A stretch of 64,000 nt of DNA, taken from NCBI RefSeq assembly GCF_001425865.1, contig NZ_LMDS01000005.1, positions 746,890 through 810,889 of the forward strand. The letters run 5' to 3'. The position numbers were made by a program, and so were the translations under genes. This document shows positions 1 through 11,181 of this stretch, one piece after another. Origin of the DNA: Rhizobacter sp. Root404 (GTDB lineage Bacteria; Pseudomonadota; Gammaproteobacteria; Burkholderiales; Burkholderiaceae_C). A model generated the notes under the pieces. The model was given only the letters and a program-made list of their open reading frames with translations, was not told the DNA's origin and made no database searches. How positions within the stretch are numbered: the first letter of the stretch is position 1; every line of letters begins with the position of its first letter.

Positions 1-3064
<3,064 letters not shown>

Positions 3065-3369
3065 GATCTGATCCGACGAGTTACGGTGCGGCAACAATTA
3101 TTGGTGTGCAACGCGCACTCCAGTGAGGCGTGCGGACGCATCAGCCGGGATCGGACACGACGGCGGCGTGCCGGCGCTCGCGCCGACGCGGCCTTGTCCT
3201 ACACGACGACGCAGGCGGCCGTGGTTGAGGCCGCGGTTCGACCGGAGATTCCCTGGGTGAGGGCCCCGCGGCGAGCGCCGTCGTCCTACGGCCGATTCAC
3301 CCGCGGGCCGACTTTTCGGCGCCCGCCCCGGAACCAGACTGCCCGGAATGAGAGATTGCGGGAGAGACC
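3065..3369. other. Divergent intergenic region between HAMP-array gene and iron-permease gene
   Basis: About 305 bp with no convincing gene. Reading frames here lack family features and start inside neighbouring genes. It must hold the promoters for both flanking genes. A GGAGAG ribosome-binding site sits just before the ATG at 3370. I see no clear operator or terminator. Confidence 0.5.
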
Positions 3370-3930
3370 ATGGAGCAGACCGTCGACCGTGATTCCGACG
3401 CCGTCGGATCGATGCCCGAGACCAACACCGTCTCGTACGCCAAGCGCTCGGCCGTGCTCAGCGCCTTCGATCGCTTCGCCTCGCGCGTGACGCGCTGGGC
3501 CGGCTCGCCGGTCGCGTTCGCGCTCGCGCTGCTGTCGATCCTCGTGTGGGGCCTGACCGGTCGCTATTTCCGCTATTCGGAGAACTGGCAGCTCGTCGTC
3601 AACACCGGCACGACCATCATCACCTTCCTGATGGTGTTCATGATCCAGCAGAGCCAGAACAAGGACAGCATCGCGCTGCACCTGAAGCTGAACGAGTTAC
3701 TGGCCGCGACCAAGCAGGCCAGCAACCGCATGATCGGGATCGAGGACCTCGACGAGCAGGACCTGCGCGAGGTGGCCGACTTCTATGTGCGCCTGGCCGC
3801 GCGCGCGAAGAATGGCGGCAAGGGCAAGGAAACGCACTCGATCGACGAGGAGGGCATGCCGACCGACCGGGACCGCGTCCCGATGCCGACCCTGGTGAAC
3901 GCGAGCGCTGCCGGCGCCGGCGTGCGCTGA
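3370..3930 (+). CDS. Low-affinity iron permease family membrane protein
   Basis: A 186-residue protein of the Iron_permease family (PF04120), which has small two-helix inner-membrane proteins in bacteria. Two hydrophobic segments are visible, around residues 42-63 (SPVAFALALLSILVWGL) and 75-96 (NTGTTIITFLMVFMIQQ). They are followed by the family's conserved QNKDSIALHLKLNELL stretch and an acidic IEDLDEQDLREV helix. The name comes from fungal Fet4, and an iron-transport role in bacteria is not established. The ATG at 3370 follows GGAGAG. It is monocistronic by context, with a minus-strand gene 15 bp downstream. Confidence 0.8.
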   Translation: MEQTVDRDSDAVGSMPETNTVSYAKRSAVLSAFDRFASRVTRWAGSPVAFALALLSILVWGLTGRYFRYSENWQLVVNTGTTIITFLMVFMIQQSQNKDSIALHLKLNELLAATKQASNRMIGIEDLDEQDLREVADFYVRLAARAKNGGKGKETHSIDEEGMPTDRDRVPMPTLVNASAAGAGVR

Positions 3931-3945
3931 ACCCGGGCAGGGCGC

Positions 3946-4164
3946 TCAGGCGCGCTTCTTTGGCGCGGGTGCAGTGGCGCCGTCGCTCAATGCGGCCCAT
4001 TCCGAATTGCTCATGTCGAGCTCGATCACCTCGGGCTTGCGCGACTCGATCCCGCGCCGCCGCTCGTGCTTGCCCGGCGGCGGGCCGTCGGCGCGACGCC
4101 GGTCCACGCCCGCGCGGCGATCTGCGGGAGGAACGATCGGCTTCGGTGGCACGGACTTGGACAT
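3946..4164 (-). CDS. Small basic, proline- and arginine-rich hypothetical protein
   Basis: About 72 residues counted from the ATG at 4164; an alternative in-frame start at 4188 adds eight. The N-terminal half is rich in proline and basic residues (PPKPIVPPADRRAGVDRRR) and looks disordered. The C-terminal half has a short acidic, possibly helical stretch (PEVIELDMSNSEWAAL). No known domain is recognised. It converges with the iron-permease gene. I recall similar short proteins in Burkholderiales but cannot assign a function. Confidence 0.55.
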   Translation of the reverse strand: MSKSVPPKPIVPPADRRAGVDRRRADGPPPGKHERRRGIESRKPEVIELDMSNSEWAALSDGATAPAPKKRA

Positions 4165-4244
4165 GGAACTCGGCGTGAATGGGGACACAAATTCTAGGCA
4201 ATGCGAAACGCGTTGCGCGTGCCGCCGACCGCAAGCCCCGCGAA

Positions 4245-4727
4245 CTACTTCATGGGGATTGACGTGGCTCGATCCACCGCAACCGCCGTCACGCTGTTCT
4301 TCGGCGACCCCTCGATGACCCGATCCGAGTAGGTCAGGTAGACCAGCGTGTTGCGCTTCTTGTCGACCATCCGCACGACCCGCAGCTTCTTGAACAGCAC
4401 CGACAGGCGCTCGTTGAAGATCTCCTCCTGCTGCGCCAACGGTTTGCCGACGAAGCCGATCGGTCCGACCTGCCGACAGGCGATCGACGCGTCCGCCTTG
4501 TCCTCGGCCAGGCCCACGGCACCGGACAGGCCGCCGGTCTTCGCGCGCGACACGTAGCAGGTCACGCCCGACACCTTCGGATCGTCATAGGCGTCGACGA
4601 CGATCTTGTGGTCCGGACCGATCAGCTTGAAGACCGTGTCGACCTCGCCAATGGGCTCGGCGCGCGGCGCCTGCGCGACGGTGACCAGGACAAGCGCCAT
4701 GGCGGCGCAACGCAGAGGCTGATTCAT
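4245..4727 (-). CDS. creA: CreA family periplasmic protein
   Basis: A 160-residue exported protein of the CreA family (function unknown; named for its place in the E. coli creABCD locus). There is a signal peptide at residues 1-23 (APRAEPIG cleavage region). The family's core follows: GEVDTVFKLIGPDHKIVVDAYDDP, then VTCYVSRAKTGG and ASIACRQVGPI with two cysteines that may pair. The creBCD genes are not adjacent here. The gene lies 17 nt downstream of the GST gene on the same strand, so the two may be co-transcribed. Start chosen at ATG 4727, which places the signal peptide at the N-terminus. Confidence 0.85.
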   Translation of the reverse strand: MNQPLRCAAMALVLVTVAQAPRAEPIGEVDTVFKLIGPDHKIVVDAYDDPKVSGVTCYVSRAKTGGLSGAVGLAEDKADASIACRQVGPIGFVGKPLAQQEEIFNERLSVLFKKLRVVRMVDKKRNTLVYLTYSDRVIEGSPKNSVTAVAVDRATSIPMK

Positions 4728-4744
4728 CGATGCTCCGGGCAGGT

Positions 4745-5449
4745 TCAACGCGTGCGATATTGGGTTGCGCCGAACAGGGTCTCGCGCGCCTTCTCGTCGA
4801 CCAGCGGCTTGCGCTGTGCCGCGAGCACCTCAACCCCGCGCTTGACCGCGGGCCGGGCGGCGATCTCGTCGAACCAGCCCTTCAGGTGCGGGAAGTCGGT
4901 CCAGTCGATCCCCTGGTTCTTCCAAGAGCGCAGCCACGGGAAGATCGCGATGTCGGCGATCGTGTAGTCGGGGCCGGCGATGTACTTGCTCTGCGCGAGC
5001 CGCCGGTTCATCACGCCGTAAAGACGTTTGGCTTCGTTGGTGTAGCGGTTGATCGCATACTCGATCTTCTCGGGCGCGTAGATACGGAAGTGATGCGCCT
5101 GGCCGAGCATCGGCCCGACGCCGCCCATCTGAAACATCAGCCATTCGAGCATCTCGTAGCGGCCGCGGGTGCTCTCGGGCAGGAAGCGGCCGGTCTTGCC
5201 CGCCAGGTACATCAGGATGGCGCCCGACTCGAACACCGAGATCGGTTGGCCGTCCGGGCCCTGCGGGTCGACGATCGCCGGGATCTTGTTGTTCGGGCTG
5301 ATCGCGAGGAACTCGGGCGTGAACTGGTCGCCGGCGCCGATGTCGATGGCGTGCGCGCGATACGGCAGGCGGCATTCCTCCAGCATGATGTGAACTTTGT
5401 GCCCGTTGGGCGTGGCCCACGAATACACTTCGATCATGTTCAGATCCAT
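4745..5449 (-). CDS. Glutathione S-transferase, YfcG/YghU-like (disulfide-bond oxidoreductase type)
   Basis: 234 residues, the normal size for this cytosolic GST class. The thioredoxin-like N-domain starts MIEVYSWATPNGHKVHIMLEE; the TPNG motif is where YfcG/Nu-class GSTs bind glutathione through a Thr/Asn pair, not a Tyr/Ser. NKIPAIVDP carries the conserved cis-proline, and FESGAILMYLA binds the gamma-glutamyl group. The C-domain contains YTIADIAIFPW. Nu-class members show glutathione-dependent disulfide reductase activity. It is upstream of creA on the same strand. Substrate unknown. Confidence 0.9.
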   Translation of the reverse strand: MDLNMIEVYSWATPNGHKVHIMLEECRLPYRAHAIDIGAGDQFTPEFLAISPNNKIPAIVDPQGPDGQPISVFESGAILMYLAGKTGRFLPESTRGRYEMLEWLMFQMGGVGPMLGQAHHFRIYAPEKIEYAINRYTNEAKRLYGVMNRRLAQSKYIAGPDYTIADIAIFPWLRSWKNQGIDWTDFPHLKGWFDEIAARPAVKRGVEVLAAQRKPLVDEKARETLFGATQYRTR

Positions 5450-5511
5450 GCCGATTACGCCTTTGCTGCTGAGTCGTGCGGGACATTCACTCTAGTTGAT
5501 TGGGCGCACCG

Positions 5512-6255
5512 ATGCTCGAATCGTTCAAGCGCTTGTTCTCCCGGCAGGGCCATGAGCGGGACCTGACGCTCGTTTCCGATTGGGCCCTGCAGCGCGGCTA
5601 CGGGTTCAAGCGTGCGCGCGGCGAAGACGGGTTCGTGATCGACGGCAAGCTCGAGGGACGGCCCTGGCGCATCGAATGGGGCCCGCCGCAGCGCGATTAC
5701 ATCCGCGGCCACGAGTTGCGGCTGCGCATGGAGCTCGACCTGTCGTCGGACGCGCAAATGCTGGTGCTGTCGCGGCCGCTGATGGACTCGCTGGAGCGCA
5801 AGACCTTCGAGGAATTCACCGACAACGTGCAGACGCAGATCGGCACCCAGACGCCCGAGGAGATGCGCTGGCTGGTGATGTTCCCGAAGGTCAACCTGAC
5901 GACGCTGAAATCGCTGCGCACGAACTTCGGTGCCGTGGCCAGCGTGCCCGAAACCGGCCTGGACTGGATCGAGGGCCCGCTCGCCAGCGCACTCGAGCAT
6001 GCCTCGCGCGGACTGCTTCGCACCGAGCCCCCGTTCGTCCTGATGACGCTGCGTGGCCGCGCCTACCTGCGCACGCAACTCGATGCGCCGGATCCCAAAG
6101 CTGTTGCCGCGACGTTGGCGCTCTTCGAAATCGGCGTGACCCAGGCGCTGCGTGTCGTGGGCACCGGAGCCGGGCGCATGCCCGACCCCACCGGCAGAAG
6201 CACCGCATGGCAGAACTTTCCTGCCGGCGGCATGAGTGAGGGGGGCACGCGCTGA
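5512..6255 (+). CDS. Conserved hypothetical protein
   Basis: 247 residues from ATG 5512; an in-frame TTG at 5500 is less likely. There is no signal peptide or transmembrane segment, so it is probably cytoplasmic. The sequence is mixed alpha/beta with a C-terminal low-complexity tail after GRMPDPTGRS. I do not recognise a domain. It sits between the divergent GST gene and a response-regulator gene 47 bp downstream. Codon use matches its neighbours, so it is a resident gene. Confidence 0.65.
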   Translation: MLESFKRLFSRQGHERDLTLVSDWALQRGYGFKRARGEDGFVIDGKLEGRPWRIEWGPPQRDYIRGHELRLRMELDLSSDAQMLVLSRPLMDSLERKTFEEFTDNVQTQIGTQTPEEMRWLVMFPKVNLTTLKSLRTNFGAVASVPETGLDWIEGPLASALEHASRGLLRTEPPFVLMTLRGRAYLRTQLDAPDPKAVAATLALFEIGVTQALRVVGTGAGRMPDPTGRSTAWQNFPAGGMSEGGTR

Positions 6256-6302
6256 CACGAAAGCGCGGCCGAGGAAGGGGAAAAGCAGGGAGGGGGTGAG
6301 CG

Positions 6303-6941
6303 ATGAGAGTGCTGGTTGCCGACGATCAGCCGATCACTCGACTCGGTGTTCGCCAGTTGATCCAGGGCGAGTGGCCGGGCGCGCAGGTCGACGAAGTGGC
6401 GACGTTCGAGGCTGCGGCGCGCAGCTTCGACGCGCAGCGACCGGATCTGGTCGTCCTCGATATGGTGATGCCGGATGGGGTGGGTACCGAAGGTGTCGCG
6501 CGCATGCTTCAGTTGGCCGGTGAAACGCCGATATTGGTGTTCAGCGCGCATGCCGAATCGGCACTCGCGCTTCGACTTCTCCAGATGGGTGTCGCGGGCT
6601 ACCTGACCAAGGACCGAGCGGTCGACGAGCTCGTGATCGCGTTGCGGCGCTTGCTGGACGGTCGTCACTATGTCAGCGAGTTCCTGGCGGACCAGTTGGT
6701 GGACCGCCTCGGCAACCGAGGCGCGGCCCGCGCGCCTCATGAGCTGCTGTCCTGTCAGGAGCACCGGGTGATGTTGTTGATCGCCGCCGGCAGGGCACCG
6801 GCCGTGATCGCCGAGACCATGCAGATCTCGGCCCGCACGGTGGGCACGTATCGAGCTCGCACCCTCGAGAAGACGGGTTGCAAGAACAACGTCGAACTGA
6901 CCAAGTATTGCGTGCGTCATGGGCTGACTGAAGAGAGCTGA
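6303..6941 (+). CDS. NarL/FixJ-type response regulator (receiver + LuxR HTH)
   Basis: A 212-residue two-domain regulator. The receiver (residues 1-~118) has the acidic pair D7/D8, phospho-acceptor D53 (LVVLDMVMPDG), S81 and K103 (GYLTKD). The C-terminal LuxR helix-turn-helix (~150-205) keeps the STEQE-like start as CQEHRVMLLIAAGRAPAVIAETMQISARTVGTYRARTLEK. No kinase gene is adjacent, so it is an orphan by position. It lies directly upstream of the fimbrial operon in the same orientation, which makes it a candidate regulator of that operon; this is inference only. Confidence 0.9.
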   Translation: MRVLVADDQPITRLGVRQLIQGEWPGAQVDEVATFEAAARSFDAQRPDLVVLDMVMPDGVGTEGVARMLQLAGETPILVFSAHAESALALRLLQMGVAGYLTKDRAVDELVIALRRLLDGRHYVSEFLADQLVDRLGNRGAARAPHELLSCQEHRVMLLIAAGRAPAVIAETMQISARTVGTYRARTLEKTGCKNNVELTKYCVRHGLTEES

Positions 6942-7076
6942 CCCACTTTCGCACGCAGCTTGTCGTCGAATCCACTACACGCTCTTGCTTCGTTGCTTTC
7001 AAGGCGGAGCGAGTCGCGCTGACTCGAGCGGACGCGGCTCGCGTCCGAAATCATGGTCACACCGCGAGGAGCGACC

Positions 7077-7589
7077 ATGACCCCGTACCGCCGCCGAACA
7101 TACGTCCTGCTCGTCAGCGTCATGGCGTTTGCCATGACCGGCGCCTTTTCTCCGCGGGCCGATGCCACTGCGGCGAACACCAACCTTCAGGTCTCGGCGA
7201 CCGTGGTGAGTGCCTGCTCGGTCTCGGCGACGGCGCTGAACTTCGGCAGCAGCATCAATCCGATCTCGGCGGTCGTTCCGATCGACGCCAGCACGACCCT
7301 GACCGTCCAGTGCACCGCGACAACCCCTTACAGCGTGGCACTCAGCGCCGGCAACAACGCAGGCGGCAACTTCAGCGCACGTGCCGTTTTGAATGGCGCC
7401 GCGACGCTGGGCTACCAGCTCTACAGCAACGCGCTGCGAACCACGGTCTGGGACGATGCCGCCGGCCAGGTCGCCGGGACCGGTACCGGCTCCAACCAGT
7501 CACTGACGGTGTATGGACGCCTGCCCAGCGTCACCGGTGCGGTGCCCGGCACGTACACCGACACGGTGGTCGTGACGATCACCTACTGA
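7077..7589 (+). CDS. Spore coat U (SCPU) domain fimbrial subunit, major-type
   Basis: About 170 residues with a signal peptide ending near ADATAANT. The mature part is one SCPU domain: a pilin-like beta-sandwich with cysteines in VVSACSVSA and TVQCTA, the LxFGS motif after the first Cys, and the terminal YTDTVVVTITY strand. SCPU proteins are the subunits of archaic chaperone-usher pili such as Csu of Acinetobacter. As first gene of the four-gene operon it is the likely major subunit. An earlier in-frame start at 7053 exists. ATG 7077 follows GAGGAGCGACC and gives a normal signal peptide. Confidence 0.88.
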   Translation: MTPYRRRTYVLLVSVMAFAMTGAFSPRADATAANTNLQVSATVVSACSVSATALNFGSSINPISAVVPIDASTTLTVQCTATTPYSVALSAGNNAGGNFSARAVLNGAATLGYQLYSNALRTTVWDDAAGQVAGTGTGSNQSLTVYGRLPSVTGAVPGTYTDTVVVTITY

Positions 7590-7598
7590 GGCCTGTCC

Positions 7599-8330
7599 AT
7601 GCATCGCGCGATCTCATGCATCCTGCTCGCACTGGCCGCGGCAAGCGGCACGGCCTGCGCCTCCGACCTCGGCGTGGCGCCGGTGGTGGTGCAGCTCGAC
7701 CCGCACAACCAGCGAACCGCGCTGACGGTCACGAACCGGGGCGCCGATCCGGTCGTCATGCAGGCGGAGGCGGTGCAATGGCGGCGTGACGCGTCGGCCG
7801 ATGTCGACCTGCCGACCGCCGACCTGCTGGTCAACCCGTCGGTCTTCACGGTGCCGCCGGGGCAGTCGCAGCTGGTGCGGGTCGGCTTGCGCCGCGCCGT
7901 ATCGTCGGACCGCGAGGAAACGTACCGGATCGTGCTGCGCGAGGTACCACAGCCACCCCGGCCCGGCGAGGTGCGGCAGGGCGGGCAGGTGCAGGTGCTC
8001 ATGGCGATGCGGGTGCCGGTCTACGTGGCGCCGCCGACGGTGGTGCGCACGCTGCACTGGCGGGCCATGCAAGCCGGCGACGGCAGCATCGACGTCAGCG
8101 TGCAAAACGGTGGCAATGTGCATGCGCGGGTCAGGAGCTTGCAGCTGCGTTCTGCGCACGGGTCCGCCATCGCGCCCGAGCAGGCGGCTGTCGCGGTCGT
8201 CTTTCCGGGCGAGTCGCGCAGCTTCCGGGTCGCGGATGCGGCCCGCGCCGGTGCGCATCCGATGACGCTCGAAGTCACGACCGACCAGGGCGCGCAACTG
8301 GTACCCGTCGCGGCGCGGGCGCATCGATGA
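7599..8330 (+). CDS. Periplasmic fimbrial chaperone (PapD/CsuC-like)
   Basis: 243 residues. Signal peptide 1-22 (ends TACAS), then the two Ig-like domains of pilus chaperones. Domain 1 shows LDPHNQRTALTVTNRG and the G1-strand region VFTVPPGQSQLVRVGLRR, where the conserved Arg anchors subunit C-termini. Domain 2 starts near VYVAPP. The protein would hold SCPU subunits in the periplasm and deliver them to the usher. It lies 9 nt after the subunit gene and 13 nt before the usher, which fits one transcript. Confidence 0.92.
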   Translation: MHRAISCILLALAAASGTACASDLGVAPVVVQLDPHNQRTALTVTNRGADPVVMQAEAVQWRRDASADVDLPTADLLVNPSVFTVPPGQSQLVRVGLRRAVSSDREETYRIVLREVPQPPRPGEVRQGGQVQVLMAMRVPVYVAPPTVVRTLHWRAMQAGDGSIDVSVQNGGNVHARVRSLQLRSAHGSAIAPEQAAVAVVFPGESRSFRVADAARAGAHPMTLEVTTDQGAQLVPVAARAHR

Positions 8331-8343
8331 CCGGCGCATTGCC

Positions 8344-10683
8344 GTGCAACCCCTCATGGCCACTGCCGCGTGCGTGGCCCTCCTCGTCAGCGCCTCTGCG
8401 GTGACGGCCGACGGGAACGGGCCGGCCGAACTGCTCGGCGTGCGGATCAACGGCATCGATCAACACAGCCTGGTGGTCGCGAGGCGCCTGGCTCCGCATG
8501 CACTCGCAGTGCCGGTCGATGCCCTCGCGGCGTGGCAGTTGCGCCGCCCGACAAACGAAGCCTTGCGTTTCGACGGGCTCGACTACATCGCGCTCGAAAC
8601 GATCGCCGGCCTGCGATGGCAGGTCGACGAGGCGAGCCAAACGCTGCTGATCGACGTCCCGCCCACCGCCTTCACGCGCCATGTGTTCGAGCATGCCGCG
8701 GCGCGTCATCCGGCGCCGACCGCCGCCGGCATCGGCGGCTACGCCAGCTACGACCTGCAATGGCAGCGCGACAGCGCCATCGACGGCCGCGCTGCGGCGC
8801 CGCTGGCCGGGGGCCTGGTCGAACTCGGCGCGTTCGGCCCCTGGGGCCATGGCCGTTCCGGCATCTTTTGGCGCAGCGGTGACGAGCGGCGCAGTCCGCG
8901 CTTCACGCGTCTGGACAGCCAGTGGAGCATCGATCTGCCGGCGCACCCCAGCAGCGTGCAGATCGGCGATGCGATCGGCGTGCCGGGCGCATGGGGCCGT
9001 TCCGTGCGCTTCGGCGGCGTGCAGTGGAGAACGGAGTTCGCGCTGCAACCGGGGCTGGTCAGCTTTCCGATGCCGGCGATGCGCGGCGAAGCCAGCGTGC
9101 CGTCGGCGGTCGACCTGTACGTCAACGATGGCCTGCGCCTGCAGGGCCAGGTGCCCGCAGGCGCGTTCGACCTGACCGACGTGCCGGCAGTGACGGGGCA
9201 GGGCCAGATCCGCATGGTCGTCCGGGACCTGCTCGGCCGCGAGCAGGTCATCGTGCAACCCTATTACGTGAGCCCGGCGCTGCTGCGACCCGGGCTGCGC
9301 GACTTCGCGCTCGAGGCCGGCAATGTGCGACTCGACTACGGCCTGGAGAGCGCGAACTACGGCCGCGCGTTCGTGGCGGCGACCGAGCGGGTCGGCGTCA
9401 GCGACACGTTCACGCGCGAGTTGCGCGCCGAACTGCTGCGCGGCCAGCAGACGCTGGGCGTTTCCGGCACGTGGCTGTTGCGTCAGGTTGCCACCGCGAC
9501 CGCGTCGGCGGCGTTGAGCCGCGGGCCGCAGGGTTACGGCGCGCTGGTGACAGGCGGCATCGACCATCGTGGCGCGCGCTGGAGCGCCAGCCTGGAAGGT
9601 CGCGTGGCGTCGCGATCGTTCGTTCAGTTGGGTCAGGCCTCGGCGATCGGATACGCCGCGCGCTCGCAGCTGATGGCGAACGTCGCGACCACCCTCGGGC
9701 AGGGCAGTGCAGGGCTGAGCGCCGTGCACCAGGTCAGCTGGCGGGGTGAGCGATTCGCAGTGGTCACGCTCAACTACAGCCGCCAGTTCGCCGGGCTTGG
9801 CCACGTGGGTGTCTCGTTGAGCCACATCGCCGGCGCCGCAACCGGTACGTCGATCGGCATCACCTTCATGCGCGCGCTCGGTGCCGACGCCAGCGCGAGC
9901 GTCGGTCACCTGGACAACCGCGAGCGTCGCGAGGGTGGCGTCACCACGCAAGACTCGCGGACCGTCGTCCAGTTGCAAGGCAACGCCCCTGCCGGACCGG
10001 GCTGGGGCTACCGCCTGCAGGCCGACGCGGGGGCCGGCGAGCGCCTCGTCGGTGAGGCCACGTGGAACGCCGAGACGGCGAGCCTGAGCGCCGGCGTCGC
10101 CCGCCAGGGGGGCGGCAGCACGTCGGTGCGCCTCGGCGCCAGTGGCTCCCTCGCCTGGATGCCGGAGGGTCTGTTCGCGAGCCGGCGGATCGACGGCAGT
10201 TTCGCGGTCGTCGAGGTCGGCGAGTACCCCGGCGTGCGCATCACTCGCGACAGCCAGGTGGTCGGTCGCACCGACGACCACGGCCGCGCCCTCGTCACTG
10301 GCCTGCGCGGCTTCGAGCGCAACCGGCTCGGCATCGAGGGGGCCGACCTGCCGCTCGATGCGCAGATCGACGCGTTGCAGATCGAGATCGTGCCGGGCCG
10401 CGACAGCGGCGTGTCGGTTCGCTTCCCGGTGCAACGCGCACGGGCGGCGACGCTGCGGCTCGTGACGGCGGACGGTACCGTCGTGCCGCCGGGAAGTCGG
10501 GTCCGCGTCGACGGCGCGGCGCGCGACTTTCCGATGGGCTTCGAGGGCCGCCTGTTTCTCTCCGACCTGGCGGACCGCAACACGATCGTCGCCGAGTGGG
10601 ACCGCGGGCGATGTGTGGCGCAGTTCTCGCTGCGCAACGCTGCCGGGCCTGTTCCCGAACTCGGCGAGGTCGCATGTCACTGA
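8344..10683 (+). CDS. Outer-membrane fimbrial usher (FimD/PapC/CsuD family)
   Basis: 779 residues from GTG 8344; ATG 8356 is an equally possible start. Order: signal peptide, N-terminal chaperone-binding domain (~20-130), a 24-strand beta-barrel with a middle plug (MPAMRGEASVPSAVDLYVNDGLRLQGQVPAGAF is the usher hallmark), and C-terminal domains ending in a Cys-containing segment (CVAQFSLRN). It threads subunits from the periplasmic chaperone through the outer membrane. It overlaps the start of the next SCPU gene by 10 nt. The length fits the smaller archaic-type ushers. Confidence 0.93.
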   Translation: MQPLMATAACVALLVSASAVTADGNGPAELLGVRINGIDQHSLVVARRLAPHALAVPVDALAAWQLRRPTNEALRFDGLDYIALETIAGLRWQVDEASQTLLIDVPPTAFTRHVFEHAAARHPAPTAAGIGGYASYDLQWQRDSAIDGRAAAPLAGGLVELGAFGPWGHGRSGIFWRSGDERRSPRFTRLDSQWSIDLPAHPSSVQIGDAIGVPGAWGRSVRFGGVQWRTEFALQPGLVSFPMPAMRGEASVPSAVDLYVNDGLRLQGQVPAGAFDLTDVPAVTGQGQIRMVVRDLLGREQVIVQPYYVSPALLRPGLRDFALEAGNVRLDYGLESANYGRAFVAATERVGVSDTFTRELRAELLRGQQTLGVSGTWLLRQVATATASAALSRGPQGYGALVTGGIDHRGARWSASLEGRVASRSFVQLGQASAIGYAARSQLMANVATTLGQGSAGLSAVHQVSWRGERFAVVTLNYSRQFAGLGHVGVSLSHIAGAATGTSIGITFMRALGADASASVGHLDNRERREGGVTTQDSRTVVQLQGNAPAGPGWGYRLQADAGAGERLVGEATWNAETASLSAGVARQGGGSTSVRLGASGSLAWMPEGLFASRRIDGSFAVVEVGEYPGVRITRDSQVVGRTDDHGRALVTGLRGFERNRLGIEGADLPLDAQIDALQIEIVPGRDSGVSVRFPVQRARAATLRLVTADGTVVPPGSRVRVDGAARDFPMGFEGRLFLSDLADRNTIVAEWDRGRCVAQFSLRNAAGPVPELGEVACH

Positions 10684-11174
10684 TCGGCCTGCTGAGAGCA
10701 ATCCTTCTGGCATGCGCGGTGTTCGCGTGCCCGGCCGCGCAAGCGCTGTGCACGCTGGTCTGTTCGTGCAACGTGTCGACCACCCCGCTGACGTTCGGAA
10801 CGTATAACCCGCTGGCCTCGTCCGACCTCGACAGTGCCGGCAACGTCCGGGTGACTTGCGGTGGAGCTGCCGGGCTGTCGATTCCGGTGACGCTGGCGAT
10901 CAGCGCAGGGACCAGCGGCTCGATGACGCCGCGCCAGATGGCAAACGGCGTCCGCCGACTGAACTACAACGTCTACGTGAACGCCGGCTACTCCACCGTA
11001 TGGGGCGACGCCAGCGGCGCCACTTCAACCCAGAGCGCCTGGATTGTGCTCAACGCCCTCGGCCTGGCGTCGCCGCTGGACTTCCCCGCCTACGGCCGGA
11101 TTCCAGGCGGCCAGGCGAGTGTGGCCCCCGGCAACTACGCCGACACGCTGGTGGTGACGCTCACCTACTTCTGA
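10674..11174 (+). CDS. SCPU domain fimbrial protein, minor or tip-type
   Basis: 166 residues from ATG 10674, overlapping the usher stop by 10 nt. Signal peptide to about residue 24 (CPAAQALC). The mature SCPU domain has several N-terminal cysteines (CTLVCSCNVS), the LTFGTYNP motif and a final YADTLVVTLTYF strand, closely parallel to the first gene of the operon. In Csu-type operons the gene after the usher encodes a tip adhesin with two domains. This one has a single domain and normal subunit length, so a tip or adaptor role is inferred. It ends 7 nt from a convergent gene. Confidence 0.85.
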   Translation: MSLIGLLRAILLACAVFACPAAQALCTLVCSCNVSTTPLTFGTYNPLASSDLDSAGNVRVTCGGAAGLSIPVTLAISAGTSGSMTPRQMANGVRRLNYNVYVNAGYSTVWGDASGATSTQSAWIVLNALGLASPLDFPAYGRIPGGQASVAPGNYADTLVVTLTYF

Positions 11175-11181
11175 GGCAACT

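Noticed and set aside
8275..10713. Minus-strand open frame covering the usher gene
   Set aside because: Shadow frame; the plus strand encodes an unmistakable usher.
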